Of a stretch of DNA of 40,003 bases, positions 9,952 to 21,518 are shown in pieces. The DNA is from Phytophthora quininea (lineage: Eukaryota; Oomycota; Peronosporomycetes; Peronosporales; Peronosporaceae): assembly GCA_011947345.1 (NCBI GenBank), contig JAAVTG010000120.1, forward strand, positions 1 to 40,003, in the 5' to 3' direction. Made by a program: the position numbers and the translations under genes. The notes under the pieces are model-generated. The model was not told the DNA's origin. It did not search any database and saw nothing but the letters and a program-made list of their open reading frames with translations. Position 1 is the first letter of the stretch, and each line of letters begins with the position of its first letter.

Positions 9952-11362
9952 CTACTCTTCCTCTGCTGGTGGCGACGGGTCCTCAAGCAGATCAGGCTGC
10001 TCCACCGGAACTTCACAGCGCAGAGTTGGCTTGCTGTCGCCATCACCACCGTCCTCATTGACACCTACGCCACTTCCAGGTTGCAGGCGCTGAGGAGGTG
10101 GCAACTGGAACGGCTCGGAGAGGAACTTGACGCCGTCGCCAACGTAGACGTTGAGAAATTTGTTGCCCACCGCAATACTCACGGCACCGGGCCAGGCCAG
10201 ACTGCGAACAACGGCAACTTCCCCAACTGAAGGTTGAAGCGTAGCTGGCAACCGATCCACACGCCACGAAGTTGGCTTGTCCTCATTCAGCAAGCGGAGC
10301 GGCGGTACAAACTCTTCTCCTTCACGAGGCACTTCCTCTCCGTCAGCATTTGTCTGAGGCGGCAACGGGGTCATGCGTCCATAGCGAGCATTGAGCTCTT
10401 TGGTGAAATGCGACCAACTGCCCAGATCCGCCAACTCCGCAGCAGCCTTGATCTCCGGCTCCTCGGCAGGCACGATCTCACCTTCTTCACTAGCTGTGAA
10501 ATACCCCGCCGGACAAAGCACAGTACCGGCCGAAATACGAGCGATCTGTGCTCGCAGATAATTCTTTTCCAGTCCAGGAAAGGGAGGGTGGCCTAGCACA
10601 GGAGCTTCCAAATCGCCTCGAACGTATCGGCGCAGCAGGCGAGCCGCTACTATTTGCTCGCTGCGGACGGGCGGTAATTGCACCCACTGGTACGCGCCAT
10701 TGTCCTTCATCACCCAGTAGGTGAGCTTGTTTGCTCCTGTCGCGCCTTCTTCGGCCTCGGAGTCCTCGGGTTCATACGAGGTCGGAAGTTCGCCTTCGGC
10801 GACGTAGTAGTCGGCTCCACGACCAAGAAATTTCCCCCAGAACCGCAGATTTACTGTGCCGTTGGTTTGAGCGAGACGCTGCAAGGCTAACGCTAAGCGA
10901 AAAGTTTCGCCCTTGGAGAAGCCCAAGCCAGCCCACTCAAACATGTTTGCTTCATCCAGCAAATCGGCCACTCCAGTCGCAGGCTCTGAAGGTACTTCGT
11001 CCTCGGACTTGAGTTTGAGCAACTCGAACGCCACGTTGCACCAGTTCTCCTGGTGTGATAGCTGTATCAGCAACAACAAAATGTCAGTAGATACTTCTCA
11101 GTTGTGGTGGAGTTGTGTGTGCACATACTGCAAGTTTCTTAATGTTGGAAAGCTGAGATCCTCCGTCGAGCGTGGGCGGCTGTTGCGGCGCCAAGTATCG
11201 TTGCTGCTTCACGACAGTCGAGATGTTCTCGAAAGTCTCGTGCAGGTTTTCCGGTCGCTCGACAATGATCTTGAGCAGAACGTCGGCCAGGTGGTCATAC
11301 AGATTCGTGCCGTCAGGCGATTCCTTCTTCAAGAAAGCCTTGGCTTCTTCCAATGTCGTCAT
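9952..11362 (-). CDS. RSPH4A: Radial spoke head protein 4/6
   Basis: Two exons, 11362-11129 and 11061-9952, separated by a 67-base GTATG...CAG intron and fully in frame, give a 447-residue protein. This is close to the length I recall for green-algal radial spoke proteins 4/6 and shorter than the animal versions. Family features include an N-terminal LYDHLADVLLKIIVERPEN segment, LDEANMFEWAGLGFSKGET, LRFWGKFLGRGADYYVAEGE and the C-terminal PPVRSEQIVAARLLRRYVRG region. The tail is acidic and Pro-rich. The protein forms the head of the radial spoke, which passes signals from the central pair to the dyneins in motile 9+2 axonemes. An intact copy implies a flagellate life stage such as zoospores. 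No frame breaks are seen here, unlike in many neighbours. Confidence 0.92.
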
Positions 11363-11691
11363 GGTGTTCTTGTGCGAGGGTGCAAGTCGATCTGCGGCTT
11401 CCTGCTTGCAACAACAAGCTCCGTTTGAACCGTCGCCGCTAGATTTGCTTGTGACCCCACAGAGCACTGCTTGGCAGCGGCAAACGATGGAAACGATAAA
11501 TAGTGATTGGATTTGAGTTAGCAGTATCCCACAGACCCAACGCCTTCCCACGCCATGGTGGAAAAGTCTTCACCCAGGTCCGCGCTCGTAGTGTCATAGT
11601 GATTGACGCCCGAGGAGAAGGCAGCCTTGTATTTATTAGGCTTATTCGTCACAAGTAGCATAACATGCAGCTTGATCCGCTTCGAAAGAAG
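11363..11691. other. Intergenic region upstream of the radial spoke gene
   Basis: It should contain the promoter and 5' UTR of the radial spoke gene and the 3' end of the CRN transcript. A minus-strand frame stays open through part of it but only as an upstream extension of the radial spoke ORF. I see no other gene. Confidence 0.3.
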
Positions 11692-13657
11692 TTAAGCTTG
11701 TTTAGGCTTCAGCTGCTCTGGGTCGAAGCAACTTACTATCGTTGGAAACGTCGCTGGAGCTGGAGCGTTGTGAAGCTTAAAGCTGGCACACACACTGGCG
11801 TCAGGACCTACCACGACAAACACGCGCTTGATATCCTTCAGCGACGGGTTGGCATTTAGCTTGGACTCCAGATCGTTGAAATGCGTTGTCAGGAAGGTTT
11901 TCTCGTTAGCAATCGTGACCTGGATGTACGCCACAACTTTCTCGGAAACTTTGCTTCCATGTAAAAACGCACTACACGTAGCCACTGCGTCAATGAAAGG
12001 AAAGAACGGGTAGGCGGGATGCCAATAAGTGTCCGCTTTCAGTGTGGGCAAGCACTCGTAGCACGCTTCCTTATTGTCACCACTGCGAACAACGCTGCGC
12101 ACATTAATTTCAATTTTTTCGTAGTCGGAGCCTTCTCGCATCTTCAACACAATGGGCCTACGTTCTGCGGATGCCTCACGAACTGCTTTGTGAAGCAATA
12201 ATTCGTACGCAACGCCATAGAAGCCGGCACCAACAGATTGTGCATACCTGTAAACATCTAGCTGCTTGCTCATGTCAATTCTCCACCCCAACCTGTCTAG
12301 CACATACCCCGAATCCACCGAAAGTGTCCAATACGCAGCGTTATAATAATGCTCTTCTTGGCTGCAGTCAGTGATGTAGTGACGCCGCAGTCGATCCACT
12401 TGGCTCCTGCTTTGGCTGCCGCCATAGTTGTACACCAAATCAAACTCTTGGTCATTTGCCGCGGCACCACAATCGCGCGCTAGTCGTGCCTCCAGCATTT
12501 TACGATTCCTACAAAACTCGCGTAGACTCCCGCCACTGTAGAAGTACTGCTCGCTAGCAATTTCTTGAAATGGTGTGTTGACCCGCTTCACCTTACGCAA
12601 ACCGGTTTCGACAACCCAGTTTGTTGAAGTCGCGTACTTCAGAAGGTCATCCTGTCGCCACGCCGGCAAAACCAAAACGTGTGAATCGTCGTCTTGTTTC
12701 GCATCGTACTGGCACGATGTCGCCAAAAATCGAACGGCATGTAACCTTTATCATTGTCTTCCACTGCTGCTTGATTGAAACCATCAACCAGAACTAATGC
12801 ACCCTGAGCTTGGCCACGGATGGCTGTGATATCTGCCGAAGAGAGATTTAATAGTCGAGCGTACGACCCTTGGCCATCGAAAAACACCACCGCGTTCATA
12901 GAATTCCTTTTTTCATGCGACGAATGACAAGCACCTTCCTTTTCTCCACACATGCCAGGTAGAACGCAATTAGCATCAGAAAGCAGGACTTTCCGACGCC
13001 CGGAGAGCCTATTATCACAACGCTATCCTCCGCGAACAGCAATTCCTTGATCACCTTCCAAAACACCACTTCTTCCATTCGAACGAGATAGCACGGAGGA
13101 AATCCACCGAAACCTTCCCAAAAACTATGCAACGTAGGCGTTGGAACAATTGGACTAGCACTTGCTTGTATCGTAGACAAATTGTCGAGTTGAAACTCGT
13201 CTTCATTCACCGACAAGGGAGTAAACTCGGTCAGCGTCTTGAGTTCGAGGAGTCTCAACCTCTTCAAATTCTCCTCAGCTTCTTCTGCCGCTGGACGCTT
13301 TGATCCGACAGAGGGAGGAACCACCACCAGCACGTGAACTTGGTCCTGATCTGGGAGCTGTCCGACGCAGTTTTTAAGACGCTGCAGGGATTTCATCTTC
13401 GCGAGCTTCGTGTTCGAGTGTTGTGCGTCCCCATCTTGATCGAGGTCCACAGATGCCGCGCCAGCCTCGTCTAGCACTAGCCACGCGCCGCTCACCGTCT
13501 TCGCCAGGAAGAGCTGCAGCTGGTCGGCTTCACACTTGATCGTTGCACGGTTCTCGTCCTTGATCGCGTCCTTCAACGCCGGCACCGAAGCACTGTCGTC
13601 GATGTCCACCTCGAACACGCTCTCCTCGCCAACGATCGCACAGAAGAGCTGCACCAT
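11692..13657 (-). pseudogene. Crinkler (CRN) effector gene, two frame breaks
   Basis: Intronless CRN-family effector. The first 253 codons (from ATG 13657) carry the LFLAK host-translocation motif near residues 48-52 and the HVLVVVPP motif near 108-115 that closes the CRN N-terminal module. They also include an acidic/basic KRPAAEEAEENLKRLR stretch with a possible nuclear localisation signal and a P-loop (GSPGVGKS) near residue 232. The remaining C-terminal domain continues in two other frames, 12953-12639 and 12726-11692. The breaks fall at a T6 run (12908-12913) and an A5 run (12725-12729). CRNs enter plant cells and many accumulate in the nucleus and trigger or modulate cell death; this one's target is unknown. 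Two single-base breaks at homopolymers mean it is either a young pseudogene or an intact gene with consensus errors. Confidence 0.85.
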
Positions 13658-13699
13658 CTTTCCTCGAGCCTGCAGATTCTGGAATCGTATTTAAGCGGA

Positions 13700-15097
13700 A
13701 ATGAAGGCGTGTCACATAGACTTCCAACCAATGGTGAGACGCGAACTATTCTTTGCAATACTGTATGCCGGCGTAATTTTCTATTGCATTTATAGTGGTT
13801 CTAAAACTAAAAGGTGTGGCTCTCGCTCTAAGGTGGTCTAGAACTGCGTCGTTGAAATCGCTGCTGTCTCGAAAGCGTCCGTACCGTGCTCGCGCGGTAC
13901 AACCTCAACAAACATGGTCATCCGTGTTGAAGCGTTTTTGTGGCCGAGGTGATGGAAAGTCAATTTCACGTGATCATCTGTTGCAGCTTGAATATTACTG
14001 TGGGCAGGGGTCCGTGTCGGCGACAAGACCAAGGTTCAACACCTGCCGGTAGTAGTGGATCTCACTAGCGGTGACGGCGAGGAGACGGAAGGCGAGGAAT
14101 AAGCAGCCGGGTGGAGGGCCCGCGACCCGTTCGTCGCTGAGGACTAGTGTCAGCAGGAGTGACGGGCTGATGGCGGCCGAACGGAGTTGATGAACGGGTA
14201 GCAGCAGGACGGAGGGCTGAGGCGAAGGGGAATAGTTGAAGGAGGTGCGAGATTGAAGTGGGAGATGAAACGGTTCCCGTATGTAACACGGGGCACCAAC
14301 TGTCTGTTACCACCGGAACTGACTGCTGGCCAAGTTGAAGCGGAGACCACGGAAGATCGCAAGGACAGGTGGCACGACGGACGAGCACGTGGAGACCAAG
14401 TCCAACGGAGCGGGTGAGCGCTGGAAGGGCTTCATTCGACTGCGCTGGGTCGACAGGCGCAAACATTGTTGGGTGCAAGAGGCTGGAAAGTAGAAGGAAT
14501 TAGGAGTAGACTGCGGTAGCGGGCTAGGAGGGCTCCGTTGTGCGATCGCACGGCGTCCCTCAGTCTCAATTTGGGTCGGTAGAGCTCAGGTAAAGGGACA
14601 ATATACGCGTGGACTGGCAGACGCCGGTCTCACCCAAGCATCTCGGTTGTTGCGCGGGAGGTTCAGGGCTAGGGTGACCCACCTCACCAGCGCCTGGAAG
14701 AGAAGAAGACAGTAGGCGGCTGGCAGAACGCGGGGCGGTTCCACGAGTCATCGTCCCGGGCTCCGAGCTACGAGACCGTCGGAGGAGGACCGAGAAGGGC
14801 CCCTGGATTCGACGGGAAGACTGGAGATCAGGCGGCCGAGTAGTGGCGGCCCCCACTGAGGAGAGCAAGGAGGCCTCCGCGTCCGGGCCTGTAACGGGGT
14901 TACACGAAAGTCATACCCGTGCGTTGACTTTAGAGGTTACACAAAACTCTTAACCGTGTGTAGAGATTTGACTCTGTAGCCATTCGGCTCTCCGCCACTC
15001 ATTTACATATCTATTAGGTTAACTATGCCACATAGCTTAGTCTATACATTTACAAGCAAGGTCAGATAAACGATTCAATGCAGTTCTATTTTTGCTG
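13700..15097. other. Gene-poor stretch, possible LTR-retroelement remnant
   Basis: No convincing ORF. From about 14080 to 14890 the plus strand is rich in G and A and resembles the leader of an LTR element. Near 14281 the plus strand reads TGTAACACGGGGCACCA, which looks like a tRNA 3' end; read on the minus strand it begins TGG like a primer-binding site, preceded by GGTAACA. Another TGTAAC...GTTACA stretch occurs at 14891. These fit a minus-strand LTR of about 600 bases, but no matching second LTR or pol is seen. From about 14900 to 15097 the DNA becomes AT-rich with nothing recognisable. Confidence 0.25.
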
Positions 15098-16310
15098 TTA
15101 ACCCTTCGGCCGCGGATGTATGACATGGGACGCAAAAGGCTTTTGCCTGTTTCTGCTTATGCCGCCATGGGACGCATTACAATAATATGGTCTCCAGTAT
15201 TACATAGTGATACCAAGGCGTAAAATGCCCTGTTTTCGACAGCAATGTTGCTAACCTCTCGAGCAATAATCCCGCAAGATAAAGTCGATATTTTATTCAG
15301 CCAATGAGCTCTAGCCGCAGGATCACCAACTCATCTCAAATATAGAGAAAATTTGAGCGCCAAAAGCAGGGGAGTGAATGTGATGGAGAACAATGTAGGT
15401 CTCGCTGATGCGAAAAGAGCTATTTATATGTATTTGCTGGAGCGCTTACTCGGGGACCGCTCTGTCTCGGATGCGAGTCGAAGCTGGGGCGAACTGTCCA
15501 TTTTGCCAAACGAGGTGTCATATTTGCCCACACGTCATGCCCTCATTGCCCGGATGGCCCCTCACCAAATTGCACAGCGTCATCGGGCCTTTCCTATTCT
15601 TAGAACACTCCGGGCAGTAATAGCGCGAGGTTCCTCCACGTTTTTGTCTGGCGGCTTGTAGAATGAGCAAACTTTACATTGACGTTGCTTCGATCTTGTC
15701 GCGTCGCCGTTCTGCCGTTTGCCCCTCGTCTCGACAAGGGCGTGGCCTTCGGGAACAGCAATTGCTGCGACGTTGAGTGGTTCCACAGCTGAGCGGCTTT
15801 GTGTGAAGTCGCCTTCAGAGACTTTGATCAGACTTGCTTGCAACCCAGCCAAAAAGTGTAGTGTGAGCTTCTTTTCTTCTTTTCTCTCTCAAGCAAAGCA
15901 GTGTGGATGATTTATGCGTTGGCCAAAGCTATGTCCGCGAGATCTAGGAATAGAGATTTATAATACTTGGGGAATCTAACATCGAAGTCAGCAAAACATC
16001 AGCATCAGAGGATGACATCGTCAGCATAGCCAAGACAACGAATTTGAATACAGCCGAACACCACTTACCGCGTTGCGAATTGCATCGAATATGACTGCAA
16101 ACACAACTGGTCGTGTCGATCGACACCTCCCATTTACTCTTGATATTCCTTGACCAAATGTGGACAGGGAACCGTGCTCACGGACCCATTCTTTTCGCCG
16201 CTGTATTATCGTAACTTCTGTGGAAACGTGTGACGCCAAGAAATACACCTCGACGTTGTCTGCCCAGCCTAGAGCAACCAGTCTTGGATTGCTCTCTGCG
16301 CATGCCAACT
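15098..16310 (-). mobile_element. piggyBac-like transposon relic
   Basis: Degraded minus-strand transposase. From the right, 16308-16021 encodes pieces such as VYFLASHVSTEV and, in shifted frames, a PCPHLVKEYQE plus MGGVDRHDQL block typical of the piggyBac DDE domain (DDE_Tnp_1_7). At 15720-15500 lies the C-terminal zinc ribbon (QRQCKVCS, then in another frame GGTSRYYCPECS and a CNLVRGHPGNEG stretch), followed by an in-frame TGA. The left end is TTAA at 15098-15101 followed by CCCTTCGG, the TTAA target and C-rich start expected of piggyBac ends. Frameshifts and stops make it inactive. The N-terminal half and the right end are missing. Confidence 0.62.
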
Positions 16311-16334
16311 TGAAGGTGCCCCGTGGAACAGTTT

Positions 16335-16421
16335 TCGGGCGCTATTATATAGCACCCTCCATGATGGGAATGTCTCGGCGGACGCTGGCGCTGTTCGGGG
16401 GCGCGTTACTGCTGCGGCTGT
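16335..16421 (+). pseudogene. PIGM: Captured 5' fragment of the GPI mannosyltransferase gene PIGM
   Basis: About 85 bases match the start of the PIGM copy at 36,245 (minus strand) almost base for base. They include about 20 bases of 5' flank (ATTATATAGCACCCTCC against ATTACATAGCACACTCC), the tandem ATGATGG start and some 20 codons (MSRRTLALFGGALLLRL). Similarity stops at 16421, exactly where a TGTTGGAA sequence resembling a copia LTR end begins. This copy has G5 at 16397-16401 where the other copy has G4, so here the hydrophobic signal-anchor frame is continuous. It is an orphan exon start, not a functional gene. Confidence 0.75.
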
Positions 16422-16693
16422 TGTTGGAACCTCACCCTCAGAGTGGGGCACACTTGACGCAGAGGAACGCAATAAGGACAAGTGAGATTCAGAATATCCT
16501 CCGCGCAGGCGCTGCTAGCACTATCTCTACCTACCGCTGGTCGCAGCTGCTCAGTGCAACGCCCTTGTGCTGGTCCTGATCAGCTTTCAACACTCCTCCT
16601 CACTGACGATGTCGGACAGCAAAAGGATTCCTGCAATCTCGTTTCCGTTGAGCTCACCTCAGTGAAGCCCGATCAAACCCCGCAGAGTTAACA
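16422..16693 (-). repeat. Putative copia LTR
   Basis: The interval starts TGTTGGAAC on the plus strand and ends GTTAACA next to the end of the copia polyprotein, so both edges have TG...CA form with short imperfect inverted ends. About 272 bases. No second LTR is present in the window to confirm it. Confidence 0.4.
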
Positions 16694-17165
16694 GCCTTGG
16701 CGCTTCCTTAGCTTTAGTCAGCAGGTCAGCCGGCATGCGTACTCCCTCGCACTACTCGGGCTTCAGCATCCCCTTCTCGGCGTAGGCGCTCACGAACATG
16801 ATCCTCACCTCCACGTGCTTGGCCGCCCTCGCTTTCTAGTTGCTTGAGTGCAGCCTGGATATCGACGCAAAGACTCATAGGCAACTCAACCTTCAGTCCA
16901 ATCTCCTGTAGCAGCTCACGGTTACCAAGTAGCTCAGTTCCCATGACCGATGCAGCCGTATACTCGACCTCCATTGTGGAGAGCGACACCCCCGTCTGCT
17001 TTTGCAAGTCCAGCTCATAGACATTTCGTCGACCATCGACAGCCCGCCCGTGACCGACTTACGATCTTCCTTGTCGGCTGCGAAGTCGGCGTCACTGTAC
17101 GCCACTACTTGCAGTATTTTCGTCATCATATCACCTCCTCGCATCTGGAGCCGCAGCTCCTTCGT
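16694..17165 (-). mobile_element. Ty1/copia polyprotein 3' remnant (RNase H region)
   Basis: Minus-strand frames carry the copia RNase H signature in order: VVAYSDADFAADKEDRKSVT (about 17110-17050), SWTCK, then after a frame break KQTGVSLSTMEVEYTAAS, ELLGNRELLQEIGL and VDIQAALKQLESE, and after another break the terminal PADLLTKAKEAPRLLTLRGL. Integrase and reverse transcriptase are absent: the sequence upstream changes abruptly into a LINE near 17165. It is a dead, truncated element. Confidence 0.8.
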
Positions 17166-19710
17166 TCAGGCCGAGCAGATCCGTCGAGGTTAGTGCCCAG
17201 GTCCCGCAATTGTACAGCAGGATTAGGAGGACGAAGCAGTTGTAGAGCCGAATGCGCGTCTTGTCGGTCGTGTAGTGCGGGCGTAGCCAGATGGTCCATA
17301 GTCGTCTGAGAGCCGCTGTCGCGAGATGTTTTCGTCGGGTGAGGTACTCAGTGTCACCAAGTAGAGATCCAAGTTTTCTGGTGGATCGCCACATTTCCTC
17401 AGCAGCCCGTGAGAATCGGTTCGCACCCGTTGGTAGTACGTGTCGCTGACGTTGGGTGATTTCCGTCGTGGAGATGTTCATCGTCAGAGTCCAACGGGCG
17501 AGAATCGCAGGCGCTTTGTCGAGGATGGTTAGAATCACCGCGGGATCTCTGCCGATGAAGTCGGCATCGTCCGCGTACACCACCATTTGCTCCGGTAGGT
17601 CGAAGGGGACGTCGAGCTCGCTGGCTACATCTTGTAATGCTGCTTCTAGATAGATCACAAACAATATAGGTGAGCGTGAGTCGCCTTGGGGGTTCCTGTG
17701 TTGCTTTCGAATGGCTTGAGGGTCTGTTATCCTGAGCGAATGGAGAGCGTGGTCTTGGATAGTAGTAGTCGTATCAGTCGGATATCGTCTTCGGGTAGGA
17801 AGCTCTCCAGTACAGTCAGCAGTTTTTGTCGATCGATAGTGTCGAACGCCCTCGACAGGTCGATACCGAGGATGTCGATACGTTCGCGGAACTTTTGTAC
17901 GCGAGCACATAACCAGCGATGAGTCCAAACTGCGTCCGCCGTGCTGCGGTGTTTTCTAAACCCGCACTGATGAGGAGATAGAAACTTGTTGACTGCTGGA
18001 ATGATGCGCTCGAGTACAATGAGTGATATGGCTTTCCGGATACTGTTGAGGAGGACGATAGGTCGTAGAGAGCATTGTCCTTATGGCTTGTTCGGCTTGG
18101 ACAAACATAAAGGACACCTTCGCCGAGTGCTAGAGGTTCTACTTTTTCGAAGCTAGCATTGATCAGCGAGGCGAGTTTTGGGGCAATTGTATCCGCCCCA
18201 TACTTGAGTAATTCTGCCGGGATGTCGTCTGGCCCCGAGACACGTCCATTGTTGAGGCGTTTGAGGGCTAGTCTGAATGCTTCTGCTGTTATTGGCTTCT
18301 CGAGTGTATTGGCTGTGTTGTCAGCGTCGATCGCGGGCCGGGAATCAATGCAGAATTGCTTTTGGAAATGACTGGAGATACGCAAGTTCGTGGGTTTCCT
18401 GTCAAGAATGTACTTACCTTTGTCGTCGTGGAGTATTGTCGGTTGAGCCCGTGTTCGAGTCACTTCGCGGACAACTTCAAACATTTTGGAGGTGTCGCTT
18501 AAGTGCTCGATGCGCTGTATCTTGTCGTCGATTATCTTGGTAGCAATGTCGCGGCAGCGGGTGCGAATTTGATGAAGAATAGCGTTGCGTTCCCGTCGAA
18601 GACCTTGGGTATTAGCCTTGAGATCATTATAGATGCGTAGCTGGAGTTCGCGTTGGCGAGCTGAAAGGCCCGCTAGAATGGGATCATCATAGCGCCTCTT
18701 TGACGTTGAGGGCGTGCGGTAGCCAACAACTGATTCCGCGGTTCTCTTTACATTATGTAGCAGTGAAGACCATTGTTTTGCGATTGGTGCGTCGTCAGAG
18801 TCGGCGTCTCTGGTGATAGCGACTTGTAGTTCTTGGTTGTACTGGGATTGAATGTCGTCGTCATGGATGAGGCGTTCTCGGGCGAGTGTCAGTCCTGTTT
18901 CTCGTCTTGATGGTTGAGTCCGGAATCGCAGGCGATGCATGTGCGTGAAGACGAAATCTGCAGTTACCTGCTTATGGTCTGACGTCGTCGGCGTACCTCC
19001 CCATGATCTCGCGTCCGTGCAGAACTTGCGTCACGATTGCTGACATAGAATGTAGTCGATCTGGTTGAAGATGTTGTGATTCGTTCGGCGTTGGCTCCAT
19101 GTAGTTTTGTGTCTAGCGCGTTTCTGGAAATCTGTATTCGTAGCAAAGAGGTGGTGAGAGTAACTGAAGTCAGCAAGAACATGGCCGTTGCGATTGCGGA
19201 AACCACGACCATGAAGTCCCATGAATGGCTCCCCGGGTTCGCGGCGACTAAGTTTTGCGTTGAAATCGCCGGTAATGATTGTCAGATCTCGTCGAGAGTC
19301 CATCAAGGGCGTCACCTAGGTCAGCATAGAATTTGTCGACGTTCTTCAGTGGATGGCCACTGTGGGGCGCGTATGCGGAAATCACGGTGGCGCGACCGGT
19401 CTGTCACTGTGTGTGAAGATAGGGGCGAAGGCGAGGCGATATGGCGAATCCGACGCCATGTTTTTCTTCCGTCGCTGGGAGAGTGAGAAGCGTGTAGTCC
19501 CCGATGAGTTTCCTGTCCAGTATCTCTTGGAGGCCTAGGATGTCGATTTAGTACCGACGGAAGTCTTGTGGGAGCGTATCGTGTTGACGCCGATGAGAAC
19601 CTAAGGTCTGAACACTAAACTAGCCTGTACGTAAGCAGTTAGTCTGGTTAGGACGGAGGGGGAAGGGGGGTCGACTGCGGTGACTGCAGGGATGACGAAA
19701 GTGGCATTTT
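17166..19710 (-). mobile_element. Non-LTR retrotransposon (LINE) with endonuclease and reverse transcriptase
   Basis: Read on the minus strand, the 5' part (19700-19030) encodes an APE-type endonuclease with VISAYAPHSGHP, LTIITGDFNAKL and FNQIDYILC. The next frame (18940-17816) carries a basic linker and the start of the reverse transcriptase: SGPDDIPAELLKYG and, in shifted frames, CGFRKHRSTADAV and DILGIDLSRAFDTIDR. The last frame (17928-17131) has GTPQGDSRSPILFVIYLEAA in part and the YADDADF catalytic box, then an LLYNCGTWAL end. No RNase H is seen. At least three frame breaks (about 17,900, 18,080, 18,960-19,020) and stops near the 5' end make it inactive. The 3' end is cut off at the copia junction, with no poly(A) tail or 3' UTR. 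Confidence 0.9.
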
Positions 19711-19720
19711 TATTGACGGC

Positions 19721-20788
19721 TCAAGCAACGTCGCGGTAAGTAATATAATGGCAACGACAAGATACATCAATAAATAATTGCAAGCAAAATGAGTGAAAGA
19801 TCAATTGCGGCAATATTCCGAGGAGTGATGCTATACCTCCAGAACGTAAGTGCTGCCTACAGCGCGCCGTCAACCGTGCGAACGTCCCAAAAGCACTTGT
19901 TCGCGCGAAGAAACGGGATTTTCTCCAGCGTGTATGGCGTTGTACGATGGCGCTCATGCCCGAACGTGGTCCGCGCGAGGCTGAAACATCGTCCGCTCGC
20001 TGAGCACGACTCAGCTTCGCCGTGTTCCCCGATAGCACCTTAGTGCAAGCAACTTCAAAATCCAGCATGTGCACAATATTTGCACGGGAATCTGCATTTT
20101 TATACGAGTTAGTAGAGAAAAAAAAGGTAAAGTACGAGAAACTTACCCAAGTACGTGCCGAATGACGGCTCCAGCTCCATTAAACCGTCCCGCCACACAC
20201 GCGCGTCCAACATGGTGATGCTTTGAGACTGCAGTGCTTTACTCACGCTCTCGACCTTACTCAGCTTGGCGAGAAGAGCGCGAAGGCGCTTCACCGTCCG
20301 AGGGCTGGGGAGAAGCTCGGCGATCTCGTCGTCGTCCGTCGGCAGGGATTCGGCGATGCGAAAATATCGTTTGACCATGGCGTAGGTTGATCCCCAACGC
20401 GTATCCTGGTCGTAATTGTGTTTTGAAACTTTGGTACCAAAAGTTAGAAAACTTACAACATATCCCAATCAAACCAAACTTACCGAAGTGCAGCAGCGAG
20501 ATTGAGCGTCTTCATCTTGCGCATCAGTGTCTGGAGGACTACTAGATCATCCTCATAGTCTCGCAAATATACCTGCACCGCCAAGTTGAGTCGATGACTC
20601 GCGCATCCCACCAATGGGATGCTCAGACGGGTCGCCAGCAACCTGTTTACAGCGCAATTGTCTGCGACAAGAAATAAGCAATCGCTGAGGCTCTTACCAT
20701 AGTCTGAAGGACCCGGCGATTCTAGCGTTAGTGTTTTGTTGTGCTGCCATGGAGGACTTTTGAAAATGAAAAAGAGAGCAGAAGTCAC
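19721..20788 (-). mobile_element. hAT-family transposase relic
   Basis: Three minus-strand pieces in different frames or exons match an hAT transposase. The first, 20788-20480, has [17 protein letters not shown] and [12 protein letters not shown], a conserved hAT block around the catalytic core. The second, 20468-20109, has QDTRWGSTYAMVKRYFRI, the conserved RW block. The third, 20074-19721, starts DFEVACTKVLSGNTAKLSRA and then breaks down. Short gaps between pieces may be introns of about 60 bases. The BED zinc finger and the C-terminal dimerisation region are not seen, so it is truncated. Confidence 0.8.
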
Positions 20789-20799
20789 AAGGAGATTGC

Positions 20800-21501
20800 T
20801 TCTGACCAGCCAAAAAATGGTTGGAGGTGGTGGGCTTCAAAATAAGTAGTGGAAAAGAAATGGCTTCTTCAGTAAATAATTTACGGAATGTGGTTAACAG
20901 GAGAACTAAATAATTTTATCAGGGCTATTTTATTGTATTTCCCGTCAATGCATTTTCGGCACCCTTGGGTGACTGCGACGGAGCTGATGTGGAGACTCGC
21001 AAAGGACTCACGGATGCCCAAGAGCACCTGCCGGAAGCGCGCCACCACCATCATGGCAACGCGTTCCGGGGAGGGCGTCGCCCCAACCCCTACCAGATAG
21101 TGTATGTGGGTATTGGAGCGATTCCCGCAGCCGATCTGTGCGTCCTAGACATAAAGTAAAATCTGATGGGCCCCGCGACCCCCTATTAGACATAAAAATG
21201 CGATCTAGGACACATAGATCTAACATCATCAATGTACATTCGAACGTCTAGCACTTCAAATGGACGGAATCCACGTCACAGCGCCGGTACTCGATGGAAG
21301 ACGTTGAAGACCTGTTGAATATGATCAACAAAGTCCACTAAACGCTGCCACAGGAGATAGTGACCGGCGACCAGGCCTTGGGAAATCGTTCCCCTACGCT
21401 CCACTGACAAACGTTAGAGTAGATCAGCAACCCCTACCAAGCAAAACTACTTACGGAGCTTCGAAATAATTTCCTTCATAGACGCATTTGAACGTGTCAA
21501 T
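20800..21501. other. Transposon debris, including a SANT-like (DUF6818-type) scrap
   Basis: Near 21270-21345 the plus strand encodes RYSMEDVEDLLNMINKV before a stop. This matches the first helix of the SANT-like domain seen in full at 21,885 and at 39,490. The rest shows no gene. A long G/C-rich frame at 21008-21232 is uncharacterised. The segment ends at the target duplication of the Harbinger element. Confidence 0.35.
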
Positions 21502-21518
21502 GAAGGACTTCCAAAATC
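21502..21518 (+). repeat. Harbinger left terminal inverted repeat
   Basis: GAAGGACTTCCAAAATC, the perfect inverse of 24224-24240; preceded directly by the AAT target duplication. Confidence 0.9.
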
